A DNA stretch of 14,494 bases, taken from assembly GCA_002440625.1 (NCBI GenBank), contig DJUV01000266.1, positions 1 to 14,494 of the forward strand, read 5' to 3'. The notes beneath the pieces were generated by a model. That model was not told the origin of the DNA, did not search any database, and saw nothing but the letters and a program-made list of their open reading frames with translations. Every line of letters begins with the position of its first letter. The stretch's first letter is position 1. Positions 7,113 through 14,494 of this stretch are shown here, piece after piece. This stretch comes from Rhodobacteraceae bacterium UBA6273 (GTDB lineage Bacteria > Pseudomonadota > Alphaproteobacteria > Rhodobacterales > Rhodobacteraceae). The position numbers and the translations under genes are program-made.

Positions 7113-9917
7113 ATGAAAATCGTTTCAACGAATGTCTTTGTCGGGCCGAACGTCTGGGCGAGTTTTCCGGTCATCCGCCATGTGGTTGACCTCGGCGTCC
7201 TCGAAGACTGGCCATCGGTCCGCATCGGCGAGCCCTGGATCGAGGCGCTGGTCGAGGCGCTGCCGGGCTTGCGCGAACATGGCTGTTCCTACCGCGAGCC
7301 CGGCGGCTTCATCCGGCGCCTGCGCGAGGGCGAGGGGACATGGCTTGGCCATACTGCGGAACATGTCGCCCTTGAGATTCAGGGCGTCGCGGGATCGGAT
7401 GTGACCTTTGGCCGGACCCGCTCGACAGGCGTTCCGGGGCAGTACAACCTCGTCTACGAATATCGCCAGCGCGACGTCGGGCTTGATGCGGGCACCCTCG
7501 CGATCCGCCTCCTGATGCACAACCTGCCGGAGAGCCTGAAAGCGCAGACGGACTACGAGTTTGACCCGGAGTTCGATTTTCCCGCCGAGCTGAAAAGCTT
7601 TGTCCTCTCGGCGCAGCGGCGGGAGTTCGGGCCATCAACCGCATCGCTCGTCAAGGCGGCGGAGGAGCGGGATATCCCCTGGATCCGGCTCAACAACAAC
7701 TCGCTTGTGCAGTTCGGCCACGGCAAGTTCCAGCAGCGCATTCAGGCGACCATCACCAGCCAGACGAAGCACATTGCGGTCGAGATTTCCTGTGACAAGG
7801 AAGACACCCACAACATGCTGAACGACCTCGGCCTGCCGGTTCCCCAGCAGCGTCTGGTCTATTCGCCGCGCGAAGCGATCCGCGCCGCGCGGCGGATCGG
7901 CTATCCCGTCGTCGTCAAGCCGCTGGACGGCAATCACGGGCGCGGCGTCTCCATCAACCTGACCGAGGATGAGGCGATCGAGACGGCCTTCCACGAGGCG
8001 AAGGCCCAGTCGAAAAGCCGGGGTATTCTGGTCGAGCAGTTCATCACCGGCATGGATCACCGCATGCTGGTGGTCAACGGCGAGCTGGTCGCCGTGGCCA
8101 AGCGCGTCCCCGGTCATGTGATCGGCGACGGCAAGCACACCATCGCCCAGTTGATCGACATCGTGAACAGCGACCCCCGGCGCGGCATCGGCCATGAAAA
8201 GGTGCTGACCAACCTCGAACTGGACAATCAGGCCGAACGGCTGATGGCCGATGCGGGCCATAGCGCGGAAACCGTGCTGCCGAAGGGCGAGGTCTTCTTC
8301 CTGCGCTCGACCGCCAACCTGTCGACCGGTGGCACGGCCATCGACATGACCGATGTCTGCCACCCCGACAACAAGGACATGGCGGAACGGACGATCAAGG
8401 CCGTCGGCCTTGACGTCGGCGGCGTGGACTTCCTCACCTCCGACATCACCACAAGCTACAAGGATATCGGCGGCGCCATCGTCGAGGTGAACGCAGCACC
8501 CGGTTTCCGGATGCATGTCGCCCCGTCGGAAGGTAAGCCGCGCGATGTCGCCGGCAAGGTGATGGACATGCTCTTCCCGAAGGGGACGCAGTCGCGCATT
8601 CCCATCGCCGCCATCACCGGGACGAACGGCAAGACGACCACCTCGCGCATGGTGGCCCATATCATGAAATCGTCGGGCAAGATCGCCGGTCTGACTTCGA
8701 CCGACGGGGTCTATGTCGATGGCAAGCTGACCGTGAAGGGCGACATGACGGGGCCTGCCTCGGCGCAGATGGTGCTGCGCGACCCCTCGGTGGATTTCGC
8801 GGTGATGGAAACGGCGCGTGGCGGGCTGGTCCGCGCCGGCCTCGGCTATCAGCGCTGCGATGTCGCCGCCTGTCTCAACGTCACGTCGGACCATCTCGGC
8901 ATGGGCGGGATCAACACGCTGGAGGAGCTTGCCGTCGTCAAGCGCGTGGTGGTCGAAACCGCGACCGATACGGTGGTCTTGAATGCCGATGACCTTTTCT
9001 GCCTGAGGATGGCGGATTTCTGCCACGCTGCGCATATCTGCTATGTGACGACGAATTCAAACCACCCGCTGGTCAAGGAACACATCCGCGCGGGTGGCCG
9101 CGCGGTGGTTCTGGAAAAGGCCATGAACGGCGACATGATAACGATCTATGCCAACGGGTTGCACATGCCCGTGCTCTGGTCGCATCTCATCCCCGCCACG
9201 CTTGAAGGCAAGGCGCTCTACAACGTTCAGAACGCGATGTTCGCCTGCGCCATGTCGCATGCCTTCGGCCTCGACCTCGACAATATCCGCCATGGCTTGC
9301 GGACCTTCGACACCTCCTTCTTCCAGGTGCCGGGCCGGACCAACGTCTATGACGAGCATCCGTTCAAGGTCATCCTCGACTATGGCCACAATTCGGCGGC
9401 AATCGCCGCCATGGCGGGCCTTGCCGACCGGCTGGACGTCAAGGGGCGGCGCCTTGTGGTGGCGGCAATGCCGGGCGACCGGCGTGATGAGGATATCCTC
9501 GCCTCGGCCCGCGAACTTGCCGGCCACTTCGATCACTACTTCCTCAAGCCCGATGACGACCGGCGCGGGCGCGGCGAGATGGAAGTGCCGCAGATGCTTC
9601 GCGATGAGCTTCTGAAATCGGGCGTGCCGGCCGATCAGATCACATTGATGCCGAGCGAGATGGAGGCGATCGACCTCGCGCTGGCAAGCGCGCAGCCGAA
9701 CGACCTTCTTGTCATTCTGGCGGATGAACTGGCGCGGTCCTGGAAGCAGATCATCTATTTCCAGAAGGCGGAACGCGAAGCCCTGTTGTCGGCCAAACCA
9801 AAGCGGCCCGAACCGCAACCCACCGGGTTCGAGGAATTGATCTCCGAAGGCGATCAGCTTATCCGCGACGAACGCGGCGTGCGGCTGGCGCGGGTCGAGG
9901 TTGAACAGTCCGACTGA
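7113..9917 (+). CDS. cphA: Cyanophycin synthetase
   Basis: A 934-residue enzyme that builds cyanophycin by adding Asp to the backbone and Arg to the side chain, each with ATP. Three parts are visible: an N-terminal domain (1 to about 200, starting MKIVSTNVFVGPNVWASFPV and ending near FGHGKFQQR at 201-209); an ATP-grasp domain (about 215-485, with VVVKPLDGNHGRGV and Lys269), which activates the backbone for Asp addition; and a Mur-ligase-like domain with P-loop ITGTNGKTTT (Lys507), METARGG, TSDHLGMGGI, LNADD and DYGHNSAAIAAM, which adds Arg. Length is usual for bacterial CphA (about 870-930). The ribosome site GGGGGGAAG precedes the ATG. All key motifs look intact, so the enzyme should be functional. 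Confidence 0.97.
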   Translation: MKIVSTNVFVGPNVWASFPVIRHVVDLGVLEDWPSVRIGEPWIEALVEALPGLREHGCSYREPGGFIRRLREGEGTWLGHTAEHVALEIQGVAGSDVTFGRTRSTGVPGQYNLVYEYRQRDVGLDAGTLAIRLLMHNLPESLKAQTDYEFDPEFDFPAELKSFVLSAQRREFGPSTASLVKAAEERDIPWIRLNNNSLVQFGHGKFQQRIQATITSQTKHIAVEISCDKEDTHNMLNDLGLPVPQQRLVYSPREAIRAARRIGYPVVVKPLDGNHGRGVSINLTEDEAIETAFHEAKAQSKSRGILVEQFITGMDHRMLVVNGELVAVAKRVPGHVIGDGKHTIAQLIDIVNSDPRRGIGHEKVLTNLELDNQAERLMADAGHSAETVLPKGEVFFLRSTANLSTGGTAIDMTDVCHPDNKDMAERTIKAVGLDVGGVDFLTSDITTSYKDIGGAIVEVNAAPGFRMHVAPSEGKPRDVAGKVMDMLFPKGTQSRIPIAAITGTNGKTTTSRMVAHIMKSSGKIAGLTSTDGVYVDGKLTVKGDMTGPASAQMVLRDPSVDFAVMETARGGLVRAGLGYQRCDVAACLNVTSDHLGMGGINTLEELAVVKRVVVETATDTVVLNADDLFCLRMADFCHAAHICYVTTNSNHPLVKEHIRAGGRAVVLEKAMNGDMITIYANGLHMPVLWSHLIPATLEGKALYNVQNAMFACAMSHAFGLDLDNIRHGLRTFDTSFFQVPGRTNVYDEHPFKVILDYGHNSAAIAAMAGLADRLDVKGRRLVVAAMPGDRRDEDILASARELAGHFDHYFLKPDDDRRGRGEMEVPQMLRDELLKSGVPADQITLMPSEMEAIDLALASAQPNDLLVILADELARSWKQIIYFQKAEREALLSAKPKRPEPQPTGFEELISEGDQLIRDERGVRLARVEVEQSD

Positions 9918-9930
9918 CAGAGGCAGGCCT

Positions 9931-11673
9931 TTGGCGCGATCCGAACAGCTTAACGATGCGCTTGTCATTCCGATCCCCGAGGATCCGGGGCTGATCCTCG
10001 ACAGTTGCCGCCGGCTGCTTGGCCCGAACCTTTACGGGCCGGCTCCTGGGGCGGTTGGCGATTGTCTGGTCAAGGGGCATGATCCGGCGCATGTGGCCGC
10101 ACTTTGGCGCAGCCGTCTTTCCCCGATCCTCGACGCGCTGGGCCTTGCCGGGGCCGGGGTCCGCACCCGCCTTTTCGACGGCGGCGCAAGCCTTTTTTCC
10201 CCGGCGCCGATAGATCAGCTTTTCACCGCGGCCTATGCCGTCGAAGCGGCCTGGTACTTCACCGCGACCGGACTTCTCGGCCAGGCGCAAATACCCTTCG
10301 ATGATCTCGTGGCCGGGCTGCTGCGCGTCAGCGCGCTTGAGCGTTCGCCCCGGCTTCGGTCCCTCGCAGCAGAGGCGGCAAGACGTGGCATAGACCGGCT
10401 TCTTGACGACGACGCGCTGACGCTGGGCCACGGCGCCGGGTCGGCAACCTGGGCGACCGACCAGCTTCCCGATGCGCCGGACTGGGACAGCCTCCATGAC
10501 ATTCCGCTGGCGCTGGTCACCGGCACCAACGGCAAGACGACGACGACACGCCTGATCGCCGCGATGGGTGCCGCCGCCGGCAAGGTCTCGGGCCTCTCGT
10601 CGACGGAGTTCGTGAAGGTCGGCGACGAAATCCTCGATCGCGGCGATTATTCCGGACCCGCGGGCGCCCGCCTTCTTCTGCGCGACAAGCGGCTGGAACT
10701 GGGGGTTCTTGAAGTGGCGCGCGGCGGCATCCTGCGCCGGGGCCTGCCGGTCGGACGCGCAACCGTCGCGGTTGTGACGAATGTGGCGGCGGACCATCTT
10801 GGCCAATACGGGATCAATACCGTCCCCGATCTGGCGCAGGTCAAGCTTTCGGTCCACCGCGCTCTCCTCCCCGGCGGGCATCTCATCCTGAACGCCGACG
10901 ACCCCTTTCTCGTCGCCGCCGCAAACCTGATAGATGCCCGCCCAATCTGGTTTTCGCTCAATGGCGGCACGCCAGAGATCGCCCGCGCAAGGGGGCTGGG
11001 CCTGCCCTGCGGCTGGCTCGAGGATGGCCGGATCGTGCTTTCCGACGGCACCGGGATCACGCCCCTCGTGGCGGTCAGCGAGGTGCCGCTCACCCTCGGC
11101 GGGGCCGCGCGCTACAATATCGAGAACGCGCTCGCTGCGGCACTGGCTGCGCGCGGTCTTGGCCTGCCCGATGGCGCGATCCGCTCCGTCCTGCGGTCCT
11201 TCCGCAGTGATCCCATCGACAATCCCGGACGCGCCAACGAGTTTTCCGTGAACGGCGCCCGCGTCTTTGTCGACTTCGCCCACAATCCGCATTCCATAGC
11301 TGCCGTCACCTCGGCGCTGGCCGCCCTGCAGGCCAAGCGGCGCTTCGCGCTCATCAGCCACGCAGGCGACCGCTCCGATGCCGATATCCGGGCGCTGACA
11401 CAGGGCCTTTTTGCGCTGAAGCCGGATACCGTCGTGGTGGCTGAAATCGCGGGTTACCTGCGGGGGCGCCAGCCCGGCGAGATCCCCGCGCTGATCCGCG
11501 CGGCCAGCCGCGATTGCGGCCTGCCCGACGACCAGGTGCTGTCCGCGACCAGCCCTGCGGACGGCGCAAGGCAGATACTTGAGCGCCTCGAACCCGGCGA
11601 CCTTGCGCTGCTTCTGGTGCATGCCGAACGCGCCGCGATCTTTGAGATGCTCGGATCCCTGGCCAGCACATAG
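9931..11673 (+). CDS. Cyanophycin synthetase-like Mur ligase lacking the ATP-grasp domain
   Basis: About 580 residues. The Mur-type half is complete: P-loop VTGTNGKTTTTR (Lys202), GDYSGPAG, LEVARGG, AADHLGQYGI, LNADD, FAHNPHSIAAV and HAGDRSDADI, each matching the corresponding CphA motif. The first 170 residues loosely resemble the CphA N-terminal domain (GPNLYGPAPGAV against GPNVWASFPVI; DALTLGHG against NSLVQFGHG). From that GHG motif to the P-loop lysine there are 35 residues, against 304 in CphA, so the ATP-grasp domain is absent. It may be an auxiliary synthetase subunit or a ligase joining preformed beta-Asp-Arg. I chose TTG at 9931, 13 bp after cphA and preceded by AGAGGCAGG; a TTG at 9901 overlapping cphA is the alternative. 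Confidence 0.85.
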   Translation: MARSEQLNDALVIPIPEDPGLILDSCRRLLGPNLYGPAPGAVGDCLVKGHDPAHVAALWRSRLSPILDALGLAGAGVRTRLFDGGASLFSPAPIDQLFTAAYAVEAAWYFTATGLLGQAQIPFDDLVAGLLRVSALERSPRLRSLAAEAARRGIDRLLDDDALTLGHGAGSATWATDQLPDAPDWDSLHDIPLALVTGTNGKTTTTRLIAAMGAAAGKVSGLSSTEFVKVGDEILDRGDYSGPAGARLLLRDKRLELGVLEVARGGILRRGLPVGRATVAVVTNVAADHLGQYGINTVPDLAQVKLSVHRALLPGGHLILNADDPFLVAAANLIDARPIWFSLNGGTPEIARARGLGLPCGWLEDGRIVLSDGTGITPLVAVSEVPLTLGGAARYNIENALAAALAARGLGLPDGAIRSVLRSFRSDPIDNPGRANEFSVNGARVFVDFAHNPHSIAAVTSALAALQAKRRFALISHAGDRSDADIRALTQGLFALKPDTVVVAEIAGYLRGRQPGEIPALIRAASRDCGLPDDQVLSATSPADGARQILERLEPGDLALLLVHAERAAIFEMLGSLAST

Positions 11674-11688
11674 CGCGGTCGGGAGCGC

Positions 11689-11817
11689 GCGCCGGCGTCC
11701 GTTGAAGTTTTCGATGAAGTCGCCATTGGTTCGGTGCCAGGGGCGAAGGTCCTGCGACCAGCGCTTGTTCGGCAAAAAGGGCAGGACCATCGGGGTCCGC
11801 GTGCCGACGGCGCTCAT
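11689..11817 (-). pseudogene. IS3-family transposase (OrfB) relic
   Basis: The minus strand reads GTRTPMVLPFLPNKRWSQDL, matching the stretch of IS3-type OrfB just before the catalytic core (commonly GTRAPM...PNQRWSLDF), then within a few residues NGDFIENFNGRRR, matching the family's C-terminal (N)xFIESFNGRLRDE. The core between them, including most of the DDE residues, is deleted, and nothing recognisable follows. It starts 15 bp beyond the stop of the Mur ligase gene, so the right edge of the cyanophycin module lies next to a transposon scar. No terminal repeats were found. Confidence 0.6.
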
Positions 11818-11832
11818 TGGTGCACCTTCGCA

Positions 11833-11965
11833 TCAGGAAGGCTTGCTGCGTGTGATGCGGAACAGGCGCTTGTGGTTCACCTCGCGCCGCACGCCGATCT
11901 CGATATCGGGCCGCATGCTATCGGTCAGATCGCCATGCAGCCGCAGCGCCGGGAAACCATGCACA
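11833..11965 (-). pseudogene. Unrecognised C-terminal gene fragment
   Basis: A minus-strand frame of about 43 codons ends at a TGA at 11835-11833 and reads RPDIEIGVRREVNHKRLFRI near its end. Its composition looks protein-like (paired acidic and basic residues), but it has no start and the upstream sequence is broken. I do not recognise the family. It may be the tail of the same decayed gene as the next entry, or a separate relic. Confidence 0.3.
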
Positions 11966-12089
11966 TGATCTCGCGGCACTTGCCAACCCGACCGTCCGGA
12001 AAATGCCTTCGAGACATCCGCCCCCTGGGGCGCGACTGAAAAGCACCTTGCCGCCGAAGAATACGCCCAAGGCCATGACCCAGGTGTCC

Positions 12090-12660
12090 GAGCACTGGAC
12101 CCCCTTCATTCCGGTCCCTGTCGAGAACGATACCCACGGAACCCAACTGCGCCGCGCCGCGCACCGTGCTGTTGCGGCACGGCCTCGATCAGCCGGTCCC
12201 CGAGGGCCATGACCTCCATGAAGATGAGCTTCCGCGCGCCGGTATCCGGGTTTAGCGCAGCTTCCAGCGCAGCCAATCATACGGCGGACAGAACTTCATC
12301 TGGTGCGGCGTCTGCAACCAAACCGGCGGCGGCGATGGAACAAGCCGGCTGGCCCTCGACCAGATACCCGGCAATCCCAGCGCCTGAGTTCCGATCTGCG
12401 GCGGGTCGGCAATCTGCGTCGTTTCAGATCCTCAGCCCGGAGACCCTGTCGATGCAATGGGCGTAGCCCGCCAAAGGATTGACGGCGAGCGGATCGCCGG
12501 GGCGCAGATCGAGCCCGTCGCGGGTAACCGCCACGATGCGTCCGGACCCAAGCCGCAGGGCCTGCTACAGCCCTGCGCCCGCCGCCTCGGCCAGTCCGGC
12601 GATTGCCTCTGCGCCGCTGCCCAGGTCGATCCGGCCTTTCAGGACAACGATCTTGTGTGG
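12090..12660 (-). pseudogene. Decayed protein-coding region with in-frame stops, family not recognised
   Basis: A minus-strand frame keeps protein-like character for about 185 codons but is broken by a TAG (12567-12565) and by TGA codons at 12426-12424 and near 12277. Readable pieces are KIVVLKGRIDLGSGAEAIAG, GRIVAVTRDGLDLRPGDPLA, VNPLAGYAHCID and LIFMEVMALGDRLIEAVP. It follows the DeoR regulator gene in the same direction, the position where a sugar-metabolism enzyme would be expected, so it may be the ruined last gene of that operon. I do not recognise the family and no intact reading frame of any size fits this stretch on either strand. Confidence 0.35.
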
Positions 12661-12751
12661 CGTCGTCGTCGCACGATGGCACGGTCCTTCGGCTTCGGAT
12701 CATTCAGCCCGTGGCCCTCGTCCTGCGGCAATTGTAGCGGGTCGCTTGCGC

Positions 12752-13561
12752 TCAGGCGATCAGCACCTCGATCCCGCGCGACCGGAAAGCATTGGCATCG
12801 GTTTCGGAAATGCCGCTGTCGGTCACGAAGGAATGAATCATCTCGAGCGAGCCGAGGCGCGTGAAGCTCGACTTGTTGATCTTGGTGCTGTCCGCCACGA
12901 GGTAGACGCGGCTCGCGGCCCGGATCATCGCTTCCTTCAACTGGAGGTCGGCAAAGGACGGATAGGTGAGCCCCGCGTCCAAAGCCACGCCTGCGGTGGC
13001 GAGAAACAGCTTCGCCGCAAAGATGTTGCGGAAGTATTCGACCGACTTGTCGCCCGACAAGGACAGCGTCGGCGCCTTGAACTGACCGCCCGGCATATGG
13101 ACCGCATTGCCGGGAACGGCACCGAGGATGATGGCGATGTTCAGCGCGTTGGTGATGATCGTCAGGTTCCGGCGGCTGACCAGACGCAGGGCAATTTCGG
13201 TCGTGGTGGTGCCCGCATCGAGGATGATGGTCTCGCCATCCTTCACGAGGTTCGCCGCCAGCGCCCCGATCCGCCGCTTCTGCTCCATGTTGTCCTGATG
13301 GTGGAGCGTCATGGTCCCGACCTGTGCCGGCACCGTGTTCAGGAACGCGCCGCCGTGTTCGCGGGTGATGTGTCCGTCCTGCTCAAGCCGCTCAAGGTCC
13401 TGCCGGATCGTCGCCTCCGAGACCTGAAAGGCGACGGCCAGTTCCCTGACCCTCGCTGACCCTTCCTCCTGTATCCAGTCAAGGATGCTGCGGCGGCGCG
13501 GTTCGGACAAAAGGCCGCTGACTGGTTCCGGGCGCGAAGAGACAGTTTTCGACTTCAACAT
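12752..13561 (-). CDS. DeoR-family transcriptional regulator
   Basis: A 269-residue regulator. The N-terminal helix-turn-helix (LLSEPRRRSILDWIQEEGSA then LAVAFQVSEATIRQDLERLE, about residues 17-60) and the following HITREHGGAFLN wing are typical of DeoR. The C-terminal sugar-phosphate sensor shows ILDAGTTTTEIA (113-124) and YLVADSTKINKSSF with FVTDSGI near the end. DeoR proteins usually repress sugar catabolic operons and respond to a phosphorylated sugar. I chose the ATG at 13561, which gives the family's usual length, although GAGG is only 2 bp before it; in-frame ATGs at 13591 and 13678 are alternatives, the last overlapping the permease gene. It lies 79 bp after the RbsC-type permease and probably controls that transporter. 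Confidence 0.92.
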   Translation of the reverse strand: MLKSKTVSSRPEPVSGLLSEPRRRSILDWIQEEGSARVRELAVAFQVSEATIRQDLERLEQDGHITREHGGAFLNTVPAQVGTMTLHHQDNMEQKRRIGALAANLVKDGETIILDAGTTTTEIALRLVSRRNLTIITNALNIAIILGAVPGNAVHMPGGQFKAPTLSLSGDKSVEYFRNIFAAKLFLATAGVALDAGLTYPSFADLQLKEAMIRAASRVYLVADSTKINKSSFTRLGSLEMIHSFVTDSGISETDANAFRSRGIEVLIA

Positions 13562-13640
13562 TGCCTCGACGGAAAAGGAAGATGATCGCATGCAACCGTA
13601 AACGATCGGAACCGCAAAGACTACACGGGAAACCAGCGCC

Positions 13641-14494
13641 TCAGCGGGAGGCGGCGGCCTCTTGCGCCAGCGCAACACGGGCCTGCAACCGGCTTTGCGC
13701 CTGATCTATCACCACCGCGAGTACGATCACGACGCCCTTGATCACCGTTTGCCAGAAGCTGGAGACACCCATCATGATGAGCCCGTCGGAGAGGATGCCG
13801 ATGACGAATGCGCCGACGATGGTGCCGCCGATCCGGCCCCTGCCGCCTGACATGGAGGTTCCGCCCAGAACCGCTGCGGCGATCGCGTTCAGTTCGAAGG
13901 TCTCGCCGGTTGCGGGATGGGCGGCCTGAAGCTGGCTGGCGATGATGATGCCAACGAGCGCCGCGCAGAAGCCCGAGAACATGTAGACGAAGACCTTGAC
14001 CCGGTTGACCTTGACGCCCGAAAGCGCCGCGCCGCGTTCGTTGCCGCCGACGGCATAGATATGCCGCCCCAGCGGGGTGCGGCGGGACACGTAGTGCGCC
14101 GCCAGCGCCACCGCGACGAGAAGCCAGACCATGACGGGAAGGCCCGCAAAGCTGCCGGTGCCGATGAAGGGAAAGCTCGCGGTGCCGAATTCTTCCGATC
14201 CGCTGAGGTTTGGGAAGGTACGCCCGCCGGAGGACAGAAGGGCCGCGCCCCGCGCGATGTAAAGGGTACCAAGCGTGGCGATGAAGGGCGCCACATTCAG
14301 CCGCGTGATGAGCAGACCGTTCACCAGCCCGACGCCGACGCCGACCGCAAGGGTCAAGAGAACGATCTCATAGGTGTTGAACCAGATCGTGTAGCCAAGC
14401 CCGGTGTCCACGCCGTTCAGCACAAGCCAGCCCGCGACCATGGCGCAGAGGCCGACGATCGAGCCGACCGATAGGTCGATGCCGCCGGTGATGA
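13641..14494 (-). CDS. Sugar ABC transporter permease, RbsC type (N-terminus outside the window)
   Basis: About 283 C-terminal residues are present; the start lies beyond base 14494. The visible part opens ITGGIDLSVGSIVGLCAM, the RbsC/XylH/AraH signature, and continues with NGLLITRLNVAPFIATLGTL, GRHIYAVGGNERGAALSGV (cytoplasmic loop contacting the ATPase), and LNAIAAAVLGGTSMSGGRGR, all characteristic of CUT2 pentose and hexose importers. It forms the membrane channel with a double-domain ATPase and a periplasmic sugar-binding protein that are presumably encoded upstream, outside the window. This CUT2 system differs from the CUT1 importer at the other end. The substrate is not determinable from the permease; ribose, xylose or a polyol are all possible. 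Confidence 0.95.
   Translation of the reverse strand, partial: ITGGIDLSVGSIVGLCAMVAGWLVLNGVDTGLGYTIWFNTYEIVLLTLAVGVGVGLVNGLLITRLNVAPFIATLGTLYIARGAALLSSGGRTFPNLSGSEEFGTASFPFIGTGSFAGLPVMVWLLVAVALAAHYVSRRTPLGRHIYAVGGNERGAALSGVKVNRVKVFVYMFSGFCAALVGIIIASQLQAAHPATGETFELNAIAAAVLGGTSMSGGRGRIGGTIVGAFVIGILSDGLIMMGVSSFWQTVIKGVVIVLAVVIDQAQSRLQARVALAQEAAASR

Noticed and set aside
9859..11817. A 652-codon open frame on the minus strand opposite the second Mur ligase gene
   Set aside because: It is a low-complexity, Arg/Gly/Ala-rich shadow produced by high GC content; the plus strand carries a clear enzyme. Only its first 43 codons (the IS3 relic) resemble a known protein.
6084..12735. The 12-mer TGCGGCAATTGT occurs at 6084-6095 and 12724-12735, flanking the cyanophycin module as a direct repeat
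   Set aside because: In a window of this length several identical 12-mers are expected by chance, the copies do not coincide with the transposon scars, and no integrase is present, so I do not call attachment sites.
12479..13459. A 326-codon plus-strand frame across the DeoR gene and its downstream gap
   Set aside because: It is antisense to a clear DeoR regulator, with biased composition and no recognisable motif.

Overview
The window is GC-rich and almost fully coding, with the layout of an alphaproteobacterium. Rhodobacteraceae or a close relative is my best guess, based on codon use, several ABC sugar importers and the IS types; no rRNA or marker gene confirms it. No RNA gene or CRISPR array was seen.

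Region 1 (1-5164, minus strand) is a six-gene operon read right to left: a GntR/FadR-type (FCD) repressor, a PLP-dependent enzyme of the cystathionine lyase/synthase fold, a periplasmic solute-binding protein, two MalF/MalG-type permeases, and the start of a MalK/UgpC-type ATPase cut by the window edge. Several genes overlap or nearly touch. A promoter with two FadR-type operators, centred 21 bp apart, lies just upstream of the regulator.

Region 2 (5165-6207) holds an IS630-family remnant: the C-terminal half of the transposase, frameshifted where a 7-bp tandem repeat appears to have lost one copy.

Region 3 (6208-11673, plus strand) is a compact cyanophycin module. It contains a cyanophycinase (cphB), a full-length cyanophycin synthetase (cphA, ATP-grasp plus Mur ligase), and a second synthetase-like protein that keeps the N-terminal and Mur-ligase parts but lacks the ATP-grasp domain. 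The three genes would make, degrade and perhaps re-polymerise the Asp-Arg storage polymer. The third gene is the most interesting item here.

Region 4 (11674-12751) has no intact gene. It contains an internally deleted IS3-type transposase relic and decayed minus-strand coding sequence with in-frame stops.

Region 5 (12752-14494, minus strand) holds a DeoR-family sugar regulator downstream of an RbsC-type sugar ABC permease that runs off the window. The cyanophycin module thus sits between two sugar-uptake loci, with a transposon relic on each side, which suggests it arrived by insertion or was rearranged.
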